Assembly: GCA_016936115.1 (NCBI GenBank)
Contig: JAFGPQ010000212.1
Location: forward strand, 1 to 40,158
DNA from: Spirochaetales bacterium
GTDB taxonomy: Bacteria > Spirochaetota > Spirochaetia > DSM-2461
Direction: 5' to 3'
Length of the DNA: 40,158 bases
This document shows, in pieces, positions 1 to 7,437 of the stretch (position 1 is its first letter; each line of letters begins with the position of its first letter). The notes beneath the pieces were generated by a model. It saw only the letters and a program-made list of their open reading frames with translations. It was not told where the DNA came from and did not search any database. Made by a program: the position numbers and the translations under genes.

Positions 1-342
1 CACGATGCCAACCCTGTCTATATTCGCGGCCAGAGTCTGCTCCCTCGTAACGACTCCCGCCGTTTTACGGCTGATGAGAGAGCGGCGCGGCAGGATCCCG
101 GTGATGAGGATAACCCCGGGCTCTTCCCGGCAAAGCACCCAGTCCCCCACCACGGGGAATTCCCCTTCCCCCAGGGTATCCCGCAGTTTTCCCGACAGCT
201 CTCCCCGCATTTCATTCTCACTCCCCGGGAAACCCAGACCGTAGATTTCCCTATTCATCCGGATAATCCGGGCCGGGATCCTTTCCTGATTTCCCTCTCC
301 TGAGGGAGAGGGGCTGTTATCTAAGATTCCCCATTCGGTCAT
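1..342 (-). CDS. rsgA: Ribosome small-subunit GTPase RsgA, N-terminal part (runs off left edge)
   Basis: Only the first 114 codons are in the window; the frame is still open at base 1. RsgA is a circularly permuted GTPase that acts in late 30S subunit maturation. The visible part matches its N-terminal OB-fold: GxVxxLG-like 'EIYGLGFPG', then 'FPVVGDWV', then 'ILPRRSLISRKTAG', ending at 'QTLAANIDRVGIV', which is where the G domain would begin. The start ATG at 342 has a good Shine-Dalgarno (GGGAGG, six bases upstream). It overlaps the TGA of the upstream RNHCP gene as ATGA, which suggests translational coupling. The GTPase motifs and zinc-binding tail lie outside the window, so the identity rests on the OB domain alone. 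Confidence 0.85.
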   Translation of the reverse strand, partial: MTEWGILDNSPSPSGEGNQERIPARIIRMNREIYGLGFPGSENEMRGELSGKLRDTLGEGEFPVVGDWVLCREEPGVILITGILPRRSLISRKTAGVVTREQTLAANIDRVGIV

Positions 343-737
343 GATACGCCTCCCAGGCGGCATAGATCTTTGAGATAATCCAAAGCCATTGAAGAAGGAA
401 AGGGAAGCTGGGAGAGGGGCGATGCGGCGAGCATGAAAAGCAGAGCCTCATTATCGTCTTCCGCAATTCTGTTGATTCTGAGATAACCGCATTTTCCACA
501 GCGGTGAATCACTGAGCCTTCCCGGCTCTTTCCCACCCAAAGGGAGATCGGTTCCATGATCCCCCTGCACCGGCAGCGTCTGTCGCCGGGAATAATATCT
601 ATATGGATACTGTGCAGACACCGGGGACAATGATTTCTTATCTGTCCTCCCCCTCCGAGGGGAGGAACCGGCTGGCCGCATGCCTGACAGAGGAAAGTCT
701 CCTCCCTGTTCTGACGTATTAAAGTATTTCTGGACAT
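339..737 (-). CDS. RNHCP-domain zinc-ribbon protein
   Basis: A 132-residue protein with the signature 'QIRNHCPRCLHSIHID' followed by 'PGDR', which defines the RNHCP family (function unknown). Cysteine pairs occur at 'CQAC', 'CPRC' and 'CGKCGY', so two zinc-ribbon-like units are likely. I chose the ATG at 737 because the domain begins just after it. A GTG at 803 in the same frame would add 22 residues unlike the family. The stop overlaps the rsgA start as ATGA, so a link to ribosome biogenesis or RNA is possible but is only inferred from position. A strong ribosome-binding site lies further upstream (see the 11-codon ORF at 790-825), so the N-terminus is uncertain. Confidence 0.8.
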   Translation of the reverse strand: MSRNTLIRQNREETFLCQACGQPVPPLGGGGQIRNHCPRCLHSIHIDIIPGDRRCRCRGIMEPISLWVGKSREGSVIHRCGKCGYLRINRIAEDDNEALLFMLAASPLSQLPFPSSMALDYLKDLCRLGGVS

Positions 738-789
738 AATAAACCCCGTTATTGGTAAATTTTTCTGGTAAACCCGGGTACGGATGTCC

Positions 790-825
790 TTATCCAAGGA
801 CACCCCTTGAAAAGATATCCGACAT
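790..825 (-). other. 11-codon ORF behind a strong ribosome-binding site
   Basis: An AAGGAGG core, five bases before an ATG at 825, opens an ORF encoding MSDIFSRGVLG and then TAA. It lies upstream of the RNHCP gene. Skipping frame in the run around 800-810 would fuse it to the longer RNHCP reading frame. It may be a leader peptide, or the original RNHCP start separated by a frameshift. No direct evidence decides between them. Confidence 0.3.
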
Positions 826-907
826 TTACGCCTCCTTTTCGAATGATGTTGTCCCTATTCTCTCCCCGAGTTGAAAATTCGTCAAGGGAAGGAATAGTTG
901 AAAACGT

Positions 908-1543
908 TTATGCCAGCAGATCGGATAGGGAGCTGACGATCCAGGTAGGCGGCTGGGGCAGTTCCTTAGGATCGTTCGGCCCCCATTGAGCGAAGGCCGT
1001 ATCGGCCCCGGCCCGGTAACCGGAAAGGATATCCACCGAAGCATCGCCGAGAAACAGTGTTCTCTCCGGTTCGGATCCCAGTTTTTCCATGGCGTAGAGA
1101 ACAGGCTCAGGATCTGGCTTTGCCCGACTGGTGCACTCCGGCGTGACCAGGAGATCGAAATACTCCAAAAGTCCGAAATGGCTCAGATATTTATGCAGGG
1201 AATCCTTGGTGCGCGATGTGACCACTCCGGTTTTCTTCCCCCTTCTCCTCAGTTCCCCCAGCAACTCGGGCACACCGGTAAATATCTTCAGATGTTCCTT
1301 GTAAATAGAGAATTGATAGGTCCTGTGAAATCCGAGTATTTCCTTCTCCCGATCCCCCAATGGTCCCAGATAGATCTCCATCTGAGTTATCAGGGGTATT
1401 CCCACGTGGGAGAGAATATGCTCTCGGGAGAGATCGGGGCCGTTAAATCGGGCGAGGGTGGCCCGAAAGGAGTGATAAATAAGATCCATCGTATCCAGCA
1501 GGGTGCCGTCTATATCAAAGAGATAGGTATCGTAATCATTCAT
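908..1543 (-). CDS. HAD-superfamily phosphatase (phosphoglycolate phosphatase / PpaX-like)
   Basis: A 211-residue protein with all four haloacid-dehalogenase motifs. The nucleophile motif is FDIDGTLLDT (Asp10, Asp12), motif II is 'VVTSR', motif III is the lysine in 'AKPDPEP', and motif IV is 'LFLGDASVD'. The helical cap sits between motifs I and II, as in the Gph/PpaX subgroup that hydrolyses phosphoglycolate or pyrophosphate. The substrate cannot be fixed from sequence. The ATG at 1543 has AGGAG only one base upstream, unusually close. No later start is possible because the nucleophile is at residue 10. About 170 bases separate it from the RNHCP gene, so co-transcription is unsure. Confidence 0.85.
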   Translation of the reverse strand: MNDYDTYLFDIDGTLLDTMDLIYHSFRATLARFNGPDLSREHILSHVGIPLITQMEIYLGPLGDREKEILGFHRTYQFSIYKEHLKIFTGVPELLGELRRRGKKTGVVTSRTKDSLHKYLSHFGLLEYFDLLVTPECTSRAKPDPEPVLYAMEKLGSEPERTLFLGDASVDILSGYRAGADTAFAQWGPNDPKELPQPPTWIVSSLSDLLA

Positions 1544-1675
1544 GCTCCTAGGGTAATGAAAATCGGGATTATCTTCAATACGATTTTACACATCCCATCC
1601 ATGGATAAAGGGAGAAAACCATGATATGATGTTTACACATGTTAATTTGATAATTTGATTTCCAAGGAGGATTTC

Positions 1676-2044
1676 ATGAAAAAAGCAGGATTTACATTAC
1701 TTCTTCTTTCCCTTCTCTTAATCGGCCTGAGCGCAGGAGATATCGACCTGGGCAATTTTCCCGTGGGTAAGTGGGTTGACAGCCGCTACGAAGCGGTCTG
1801 GACCTTTTCCACAGGGAACATTCAGCTTTTTACCACCGGGGGAGACCTGGTTTTCGATTTCGACGGCAAGGTGGATAATTTCAAGGTTAACGGCAGTCTC
1901 TCCGGTGTGGAAATCACCTTTTCCTGCAAAGAGACGGGAAGAACGTATAAATTCGTCAAGGGCGTTTCCAATCTGGATCTGCAGATGGTCATAGACAAGG
2001 ATTCCGGTGTCCATTACGATACGCCCCTGAAGATCCAGAAATAA
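1676..2044 (+). CDS. Small secreted beta-rich protein of unknown function
   Basis: A 122-residue protein with a clear signal peptide: MKK, then a leucine-rich core, with likely cleavage near 'GLSAGD'. I chose the ATG at 1676 because AAGGAGG ends five bases upstream. The mature part has alternating hydrophobic residues and many aromatics and glycines. It carries a 'GKW...WTFS' stretch resembling the first strand of lipocalin-like barrels, but the match is too weak to assign a family. It probably ends up in the periplasm or outer membrane. It stands alone: a divergent HAD gene lies upstream and a decayed signalling locus faces it downstream. Confidence 0.7.
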   Translation: MKKAGFTLLLLSLLLIGLSAGDIDLGNFPVGKWVDSRYEAVWTFSTGNIQLFTTGGDLVFDFDGKVDNFKVNGSLSGVEITFSCKETGRTYKFVKGVSNLDLQMVIDKDSGVHYDTPLKIQK

Positions 2045-2057
2045 TCGAATTACTCTT

Positions 2058-2776
2058 TCATGAGACAACCCTGTTTCTACCGCCCTCCTTGGCGCGGTTG
2101 AGGTTGTCGTTTGCCCTTTTGATGAGAGAGTCAAGCTCATTATCATCTTCATCGTTGAATTCGGCCATACCGATGCTCACCCCGATTCCCTTGTCCCCTA
2201 CTGATTTTACTTCTCTTGAATTGTTTCTCTAGTCTTCTCTGCAAACTGTACGGCGTTTTCCCGTTTCATATCGGCGGATATGATAAGAAACTCTTACCCT
2301 CCGAACCGAAAGGGATAATCGGTTACCCGGGAAATGATTCTGAGCACGCCGGAAAGGGCGACCAGAACCTCATCCCCTTTCTGACGACCGTAGGAGTCAT
2401 TTTATTTAAAGTGGCCGATATCAAGAATCAGAATAGAGAAGGGAATCCGATAACGTCTGAACTGGGCGATCTGTTCCGTCATTCGTTCTCGAAAAGCCTT
2501 TAAGGAGCATCTCCTTACTGTTATCAACGGTAAGTAAAATCAGGGGTATCTCTCTGGAATGGGGCTGCTCTGAAGAATACGGGCTACCTGGAAACTATCC
2601 ATATGTTCCATATGCACATCGAGCAGAATCAGATCTAGGTCAGTAGATTCCACAGCTCTCAGGGCATCCTCCCCGCTTCTGCAGGCTTTCACAGTATAAT
2701 CACCGCTGAGAATCTGTGCGACATACCTCAGGTTAGTCGCTTCATCATCAACAATGAGAATAACCGCCCTATTCAT
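2058..2776 (-). pseudogene. Decayed receiver-GGDEF response regulator (diguanylate cyclase)
   Basis: Residues from 2776 to about 2540 give a receiver-domain N-terminus, 'ILIVDDEATNLRYVA' then 'LDLILLDVHMEHMDSF', with the acidic pocket and phospho-acceptor Asp. Translation stops at 2540. In another frame the receiver resumes as 'PLILLTVDNSKEMLLK', then a further frame switch leads straight into a GGDEF core. The end of the receiver and the start of the GGDEF domain are missing. The GGDEF part has stops at 'DIGHFK*NDSYG' and at the active-site loop, 'RFGG*EFLIIS', then several stops. After another frame change the C-terminal signature 'RAKEGGRNRVVS' ends at 2058. Its start overlaps the upstream kinase remnant (ATGA), so the two were once a coupled pair. 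It cannot make cyclic di-GMP. Confidence 0.85.
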
Positions 2777-4189
2777 AGCAGATCCTTCCTTTTTTCTATC
2801 AGAAGCTCGCAGGACCGGACCGTCTCAAATCCCTCAATCGCCCTTCTATGACGCTCTGAAATGGATGGGGCTGTAAACGGGCCAAGCTGATTTATGAAAG
2901 TATTTATCTCAGTGGTGTCCATGGCCTCAAATGCGTTAAGCCGTTCTATCCATTGATCTATGACCATTGCCAGTTCTTCACGTGTAACGATCTCCTCTCC
3001 TTTTTGAATCGTTTTTTTCTGGGAGGAGATCTTGGCGATGACTTTTTCCAGTTCCTGTATAAGCCTGGTGCGCAGCACTTCCTTCTGTACCCGGGATTCG
3101 GTTCTTTCCAGGCGGTCACAAAGATTGTGTACTGCATAGGCAGATAAATTGCCGCTGGCCCCCTTTAGGGAGTGGATCCTGCGGGAAAAGGATTTTCCCA
3201 TAACATCAAAGAGAAGCGCCTCTTCGGTGAAATCCATCCAGGTTCCGGAGAAAGTATCCAAAAGGCTCTCCCGGACGGTTTCATCCTCAATGACAGAATC
3301 GAGCTGGGCCATATCTATGCCGTCCCTTTCTGATTCATCTTCCGGGCGCTCATTACCCTGACCGGGGATTTTACCACTGGGAACCACATCAAAATACAGT
3401 GCAATGATTGCCCCCAGTTCTTCCTTGTCTATAGGCTTGGCCAGATGATGATTCATCCCGGCTTGGCGGAACGGGCCTTATCGTTCTTCATAACCGCAGC
3501 ACTCAGGGCTATAATGGGAACTTTTTCGTCACCGCCACGGATCAGCAGGCTCGCTTCGTACCCGTCCATGAGGGACATCTGAAGATCCATAAAAATGATA
3601 TCAAACCCGATCGACCCTGCCAGTTCCACCGCTTCCCTGCCGTTTCCGGCGATGAAAACTTCGAAACCGATTTTTTCCGACCGAAAGATTTCTCTCCTCG
3701 GCCATCAGAATAAATCTCTCTTTCTCAACCCCGGGGACAGCGTAGACCGCGTCATTTAGAATGGGAAGCAGCTCGTGGGAAGCTGCCTGCACTTCCCTTA
3801 CATAACCCGAGGGATCCGATTCAGGTCTGATTCTGAACAGGGCAAGATAGGCCCTGACATGGGGATCCAGTTCCCTGTGTATTTCTTTCATCCTTTCTGT
3901 ATGAACTCGTGTGAGGATATAATCGTGCTCTTCTTCCATAACGACCACGAGCTTATTCCTGTGATCGCTTAAATCGCATTCACCCTGCAGAAAGACTCTA
4001 GTGGTCATAAGCGCTGTGTTCTGAGATAGCATGCACTGTTTTCCGCTGAGGTTGATAATCTCCGCGTATATGCTCTCCTCTCTGATCATATTCATCATAT
4101 TCAAATAAGCAAACAGTGACCATCCTATGAGGGAAAGGAAAATGACAGGATTGGCGATAACCAGCTTTGAAATGTTTTTTTTCGGGCAT
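2773..4189 (-). pseudogene. Decayed membrane hybrid histidine kinase lacking its kinase core
   Basis: From the ATG at 4189, an eight-A run shifts frame before a transmembrane helix ('VIFLSLIGWSLFAYL') that continues into a PilJ-type sensor ('IINLSGKQCMLSQNTALM'). That part ends near 3690 at 'LMAEERN'. The sequence then jumps to the middle of a receiver domain in another frame ('GFEVFIAGNGREAVELA', 'IIFMDLQMSLMDGYEA'). HisKA, HATPase and the receiver start are therefore gone. A further single-base shift near 3460 breaks 'KNDKARSAKPG' from 'MNHHLAKPIDKEEL'. The C-terminal HPt domain (2773-3456) keeps its histidine in 'RIHSLKGASGNLSA'. The HPt piece could still be translated, but the kinase is dead. 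Confidence 0.85.
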
Positions 4190-4313
4190 AATTACCTTTA
4201 GGACATATAATTCATGATGCTGATAGAAACAATCTCGATAACACAAGTTTAATACTGGCTCAGGAATAAAGCAAATTATTATCCGAATACCCTTCATAGA
4301 ACAAAAGATGCAC

Positions 4314-4342
4314 TTGACCCATGATCCGACTCGTATTATATT
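4314..4342 (+). promoter_or_regulatory. Sigma-70-type promoter of the ROK-PFK-PIG-L-SIS operon
   Basis: A TTGACC box (4314-4319) and a TATATT box (4337-4342) are separated by 17 bases, each matching five of six consensus positions. Transcription would start near 4349, about 27 bases before the first gene. Confidence 0.65.
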
Positions 4343-4347
4343 ATTTG

Positions 4348-4364
4348 TGTTGATTCTTTCAACA
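4348..4364 (+). promoter_or_regulatory. Candidate operator: perfect inverted repeat at the expected transcription start
   Basis: TGTTGA and TCAACA (4348-4353 and 4359-4364) form a perfect six-base inverted repeat with a five-base spacer. It lies over the predicted start site, just upstream of the ribosome-binding site. This is a natural place for autorepression by the ROK regulator encoded next. A short RNA hairpin is the alternative reading. Confidence 0.5.
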
Positions 4365-4375
4365 TAAAGGAAATT

Positions 4376-5470
4376 ATGAAAAGAGGTCAGATTCATAGCA
4401 CCATTACCCGGGCCCGGGTTCTGCAGCAGATTAGCCGCTCAGGCTCCATAAGCCGTATAGAAATATCCCGGAATCTCTCTATGGACCGCTCCACCATTAC
4501 CCACGTTATTAATGATCTGATGGGAGACGGGCTGGTCAGGGAAGAACTGGGCGCTTCTGCCAGGACCAGCGGCCGCAAACCGGTAATGATAACCATGAGC
4601 GGAAAGGGAGGCTCTCTCCTGGGAATGGAAATACAGCCTGGTTTTTCCCGCATCACCCTTATGGATATTGCGGGAAAGGTACTGCTTAATGAGAAATGGT
4701 CCTGTGATTCCTTCGTTCCCGGCGACATCGTTACAGCATACCTTGAAAGCCATGATCTGACATCCTATCCTCCCCTTCTGGGGATAACCCTGGCTCTGCC
4801 GGGAACGGTCAATCCCCATGAGGGAATACTCCTGGAGTCCCTGGCTCTGGATATGAGGGATTATCCCCTTACGACTGCAGGGGAATCAATTCCTGTTCTT
4901 ATGGATAATGACGCCAACTGCTTCGCCCGCTACGTCCTGAGCAAAGACGCCAGGAGCACCCGCAACATGGTCTGTCTTATCGGTGAAAGCCACCGCTACG
5001 GTAAATCGGACCTCTCCGCCCGGGACGATATCGGTATAGGCCTGATTATCAACGGGTCCGTCTATTACGGGAGTCATTTTACGGCGGGAGAACCGGGAAG
5101 GGAACCGTTCTATCCCAAATCTCTCTCCCGGTTGGAGAAACAGGAGGAGACCGCCTATATGGAGGGGCTGTTCCGCTACCTGGAAAACACCCTGTTTCTC
5201 CTGGACCCGGAGGTTCTTTTTATCGGAGGCGAATTGATCTCCCTCAGCCGGAAGAATCTGGAACTGAACAGAATTGTTCCCCCCGGCTGTCGGGTGGAGT
5301 ACGGCAAGGAAGAGGATTTTGAAATAGCCACGGGGGCGGCCCTGTTCTTTCTTGAAAGGCTCCTTTCTCCGGTTCTGCCGGGGGAGGAAGAGAATTATAT
5401 GGACACCATACGCTGGGAGAATCTGCCCGGATACATGAAAAAGTTAAAGGAATATGAATATGAAAGGTAA
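4376..5470 (+). CDS. ROK-family (XylR/NagC-type) transcriptional regulator
   Basis: A 364-residue protein. Residues about 8-57 are a winged helix-turn-helix ('ISRIEISRNLSMDRSTITHV'), followed by a ROK sugar-kinase-like domain containing 'MDNDANCFARYVL' and 'DDIGIGLIINGSVYYG'. ROK repressors usually sense a sugar or sugar phosphate. Here the usual GH...CxCGxxGC zinc site after the glycine-rich loop is absent ('TAGEPGREPFYP'), and the domain is shortened there. Kinase activity is therefore unlikely and ligand sensing may be altered. The ATG at 4376 has AAAGGA upstream. It is the first gene of a four-gene operon and its end overlaps the next start, so it probably controls that operon through the repeat at 4348-4364. 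Confidence 0.85.
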   Translation: MKRGQIHSTITRARVLQQISRSGSISRIEISRNLSMDRSTITHVINDLMGDGLVREELGASARTSGRKPVMITMSGKGGSLLGMEIQPGFSRITLMDIAGKVLLNEKWSCDSFVPGDIVTAYLESHDLTSYPPLLGITLALPGTVNPHEGILLESLALDMRDYPLTTAGESIPVLMDNDANCFARYVLSKDARSTRNMVCLIGESHRYGKSDLSARDDIGIGLIINGSVYYGSHFTAGEPGREPFYPKSLSRLEKQEETAYMEGLFRYLENTLFLLDPEVLFIGGELISLSRKNLELNRIVPPGCRVEYGKEEDFEIATGAALFFLERLLSPVLPGEEENYMDTIRWENLPGYMKKLKEYEYER

Positions 5471-6665
5471 TGTCCTTATCGGCCAGTCCGGCGGCCCGAC
5501 AGCCGTGATCAACGCTTCTCTGGCAGGAATCATTCACAGAGCGTCCCAATCGGAGAAGATCGGAAAGATTCTGGGGATGCAGTTCGGAATCGAAGGATTT
5601 CTCGAAGAAAAAATCTATGACCTCTCCTCCCAGAAACAGGAGACTCTCGAAAAGATGAAACAGACTCCCGGTTCGGCCCTGGGCTCCTGCCGGTATAAAG
5701 TTCAGGAGGAGGATTTTCCCCGTATCCTGAATCTGTTCCGGAAATACGATATCCGTTATTTCTTCCTTATCGGAGGGAACGATACCATGGATACCATTCA
5801 TCGGGTGGAAGCCTATTGCCGTAGCGAAGGCTGGGAAATGCGGGGTATCGGGATTCCCAAGACCGTGGACAACGATCTTTTCGGAACTGATCATACTCCC
5901 GGATTTCCCTCGGCGGGCCGGTATAATGCGCTCTGTGTCAAGGAAGCGGGATATCTGGCCCGTGATATGCGCCGGGTGGATCAGTTCGTGGTTTATCAGA
6001 CGATAGGAAGGGATGCGGGCTGGCTGGCGGCGGCGACGGCCCTGGCCAAGGAGTCGGAGGAGGATGCCCCCCACCTGATCTATATGCCCGAAAGACCCTT
6101 CGACAGGGACCGGTTCCTCGAAGATGCCCGGAAATGTGTCGAGAAATACGGCTGGGTGTCTATCGTTGTTTCCGAGGGACTCCGCTATGGGGATGGGACA
6201 CCCGTTTCGGCGGCTCAGGACAGGGATAACTTTGGAAATGTGGAACTGGGCGCCATGGGGGGAGCTTCCGTGGGGTTGAGTGTCCATAAAATCCTCTCCG
6301 AGGAAACCGGCTGGAGGGGGGAATTCCAGATAACCGAGTCCCTTCCCATGAGCGGCGCAGACCGGGTCTCTCCCGTGGACAGGGATGAGGCCTGGATGTG
6401 CGGCGAGAAGGGTGTGGAAGCGGCTCTCGAGGGCATCACGGGTATGATGATCTCCCTTGAGAGGGAATCGGTTTCACCCTACCGCGTCCGCTATACCACA
6501 GTACCCCTTAAGGAAACCGCGGTCAGGGCCAAATCCATGCCCGACGAGTTTATTAACGGCGAGGGCAACGGGATTACCACGGCCTGTGTGGAGTATCTGA
6601 AACCGCTGATTGGTGGGCTGCCTTCCTTCGGCCGTCTCGAAAGCCTGTTTGTAAAGGAGGACTGA
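5460..6665 (+). CDS. pfp: Pyrophosphate-type 6-phosphofructokinase
   Basis: A 401-residue phosphofructokinase family protein that phosphorylates fructose 6-phosphate to the 1,6-bisphosphate. The glycine-rich start 'GQSGGPTAVINASL' is followed by 'GGNDT' (residues 105-109) and 'PKTVDND' (133-139). The Asp after GGN and the Lys before TVDND replace the glycines of ATP-using enzymes. Both are known markers of pyrophosphate use, and Asp in TVDND is the catalytic base. The first acidic residue of GGDxS is Asn here. I prefer the ATG at 5460 (AAAGG about nine bases upstream) to the one at 5454, whose spacing is too short. It overlaps the ROK gene and is one base from the PIG-L gene. A different sugar phosphate substrate is possible in this context. 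Confidence 0.88.
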   Translation: MKGNVLIGQSGGPTAVINASLAGIIHRASQSEKIGKILGMQFGIEGFLEEKIYDLSSQKQETLEKMKQTPGSALGSCRYKVQEEDFPRILNLFRKYDIRYFFLIGGNDTMDTIHRVEAYCRSEGWEMRGIGIPKTVDNDLFGTDHTPGFPSAGRYNALCVKEAGYLARDMRRVDQFVVYQTIGRDAGWLAAATALAKESEEDAPHLIYMPERPFDRDRFLEDARKCVEKYGWVSIVVSEGLRYGDGTPVSAAQDRDNFGNVELGAMGGASVGLSVHKILSEETGWRGEFQITESLPMSGADRVSPVDRDEAWMCGEKGVEAALEGITGMMISLERESVSPYRVRYTTVPLKETAVRAKSMPDEFINGEGNGITTACVEYLKPLIGGLPSFGRLESLFVKED

Positions 6666-6666
6666 A

Positions 6667-7437
6667 ATGGAAACCTACGAAAAGAGAGTATTGATAATTC
6701 AGGCCCATCCGGACGATACGGAATCCTGGTGCGCCGGGGCGTTAGCTCTGTTACGCTCAAAGGGTTATGCCATCAGTATAGCCACCATGACAGACGGCAG
6801 TCTGGGAGGCTTCGGAATGACACGGGAAGAGACAAGGAACTGCCGTTACGAAGAGGCGAGAAAAGCGGCCGCCGAACTGGATGCAGATTTTACCATGATC
6901 GGAGGACAGGACGGATTTCTCTTTGACACCCAGGAGATGCGTATCAGAACGATTGAACTGATACGCCGGGTAAGACCGGGAATCGTCCTGGGACATACCC
7001 CCTTTGATTACCATTCCGATCACAGGACCGCCGGCGAGATAACCGAAATAGCCTGTCTCCTCTCTACACTGCCCAATGTACCCTGTGAGGAGCCGCCCCT
7101 TGAGAAAACCCCGCTTTTCTACCGGACGGCACCATTGACATTCAGCGATGTTCTGGGCTATCCCCTGCCGGAGCCCCACTTCTACCTTGATATAACTTCG
7201 GTCATCGAAAAGAAAATGGCCATGTTATCCCATCATAAATCCCAGATTGAGGTGATGAGGGTTATGCACGGGATAGAAGATTTCTTTGCCTTCAGCAAAG
7301 AATACAACCGGGAAATCGGGTTGAAAGCCGGTGTGACCTACGGGGAATATTATTGGCAGCATAGGGGAGGGGGATTTCAAACCTACCCTCTAATTCAAAA
7401 GGAACTTAAAAAATGGATTATCGAAAAGGAGATTTAG
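6667..7437 (+). CDS. PIG-L family deacetylase (N-acetyl-sugar type)
   Basis: A 256-residue zinc hydrolase of the PIG-L/LmbE family, which removes acetyl groups from N-acetylglucosamine-like substrates. The zinc motif AHPDD is at residues 13-17, with the second half 'DYHSDHR' giving His116 and His119. The Asp of AHPDD is the expected catalytic base. There is no signal peptide, so it acts in the cytoplasm. It starts one base after the phosphofructokinase stop and ends directly against the next ATG (TAGATG). In this operon it could replace NagA, deacetylating an N-acetyl-amino sugar or its phosphate. Relatives also act in bacillithiol and mycothiol synthesis, which the neighbours do not suggest. 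Confidence 0.85.
   Translation: METYEKRVLIIQAHPDDTESWCAGALALLRSKGYAISIATMTDGSLGGFGMTREETRNCRYEEARKAAAELDADFTMIGGQDGFLFDTQEMRIRTIELIRRVRPGIVLGHTPFDYHSDHRTAGEITEIACLLSTLPNVPCEEPPLEKTPLFYRTAPLTFSDVLGYPLPEPHFYLDITSVIEKKMAMLSHHKSQIEVMRVMHGIEDFFAFSKEYNREIGLKAGVTYGEYYWQHRGGGFQTYPLIQKELKKWIIEKEI

Noticed and set aside
3998-4396. 132-codon minus-strand frame crossing the ROK promoter
   Set aside because: It mixes non-coding upstream DNA with a frameshifted part of the kinase remnant. The true coding frame with a membrane helix is a different one.
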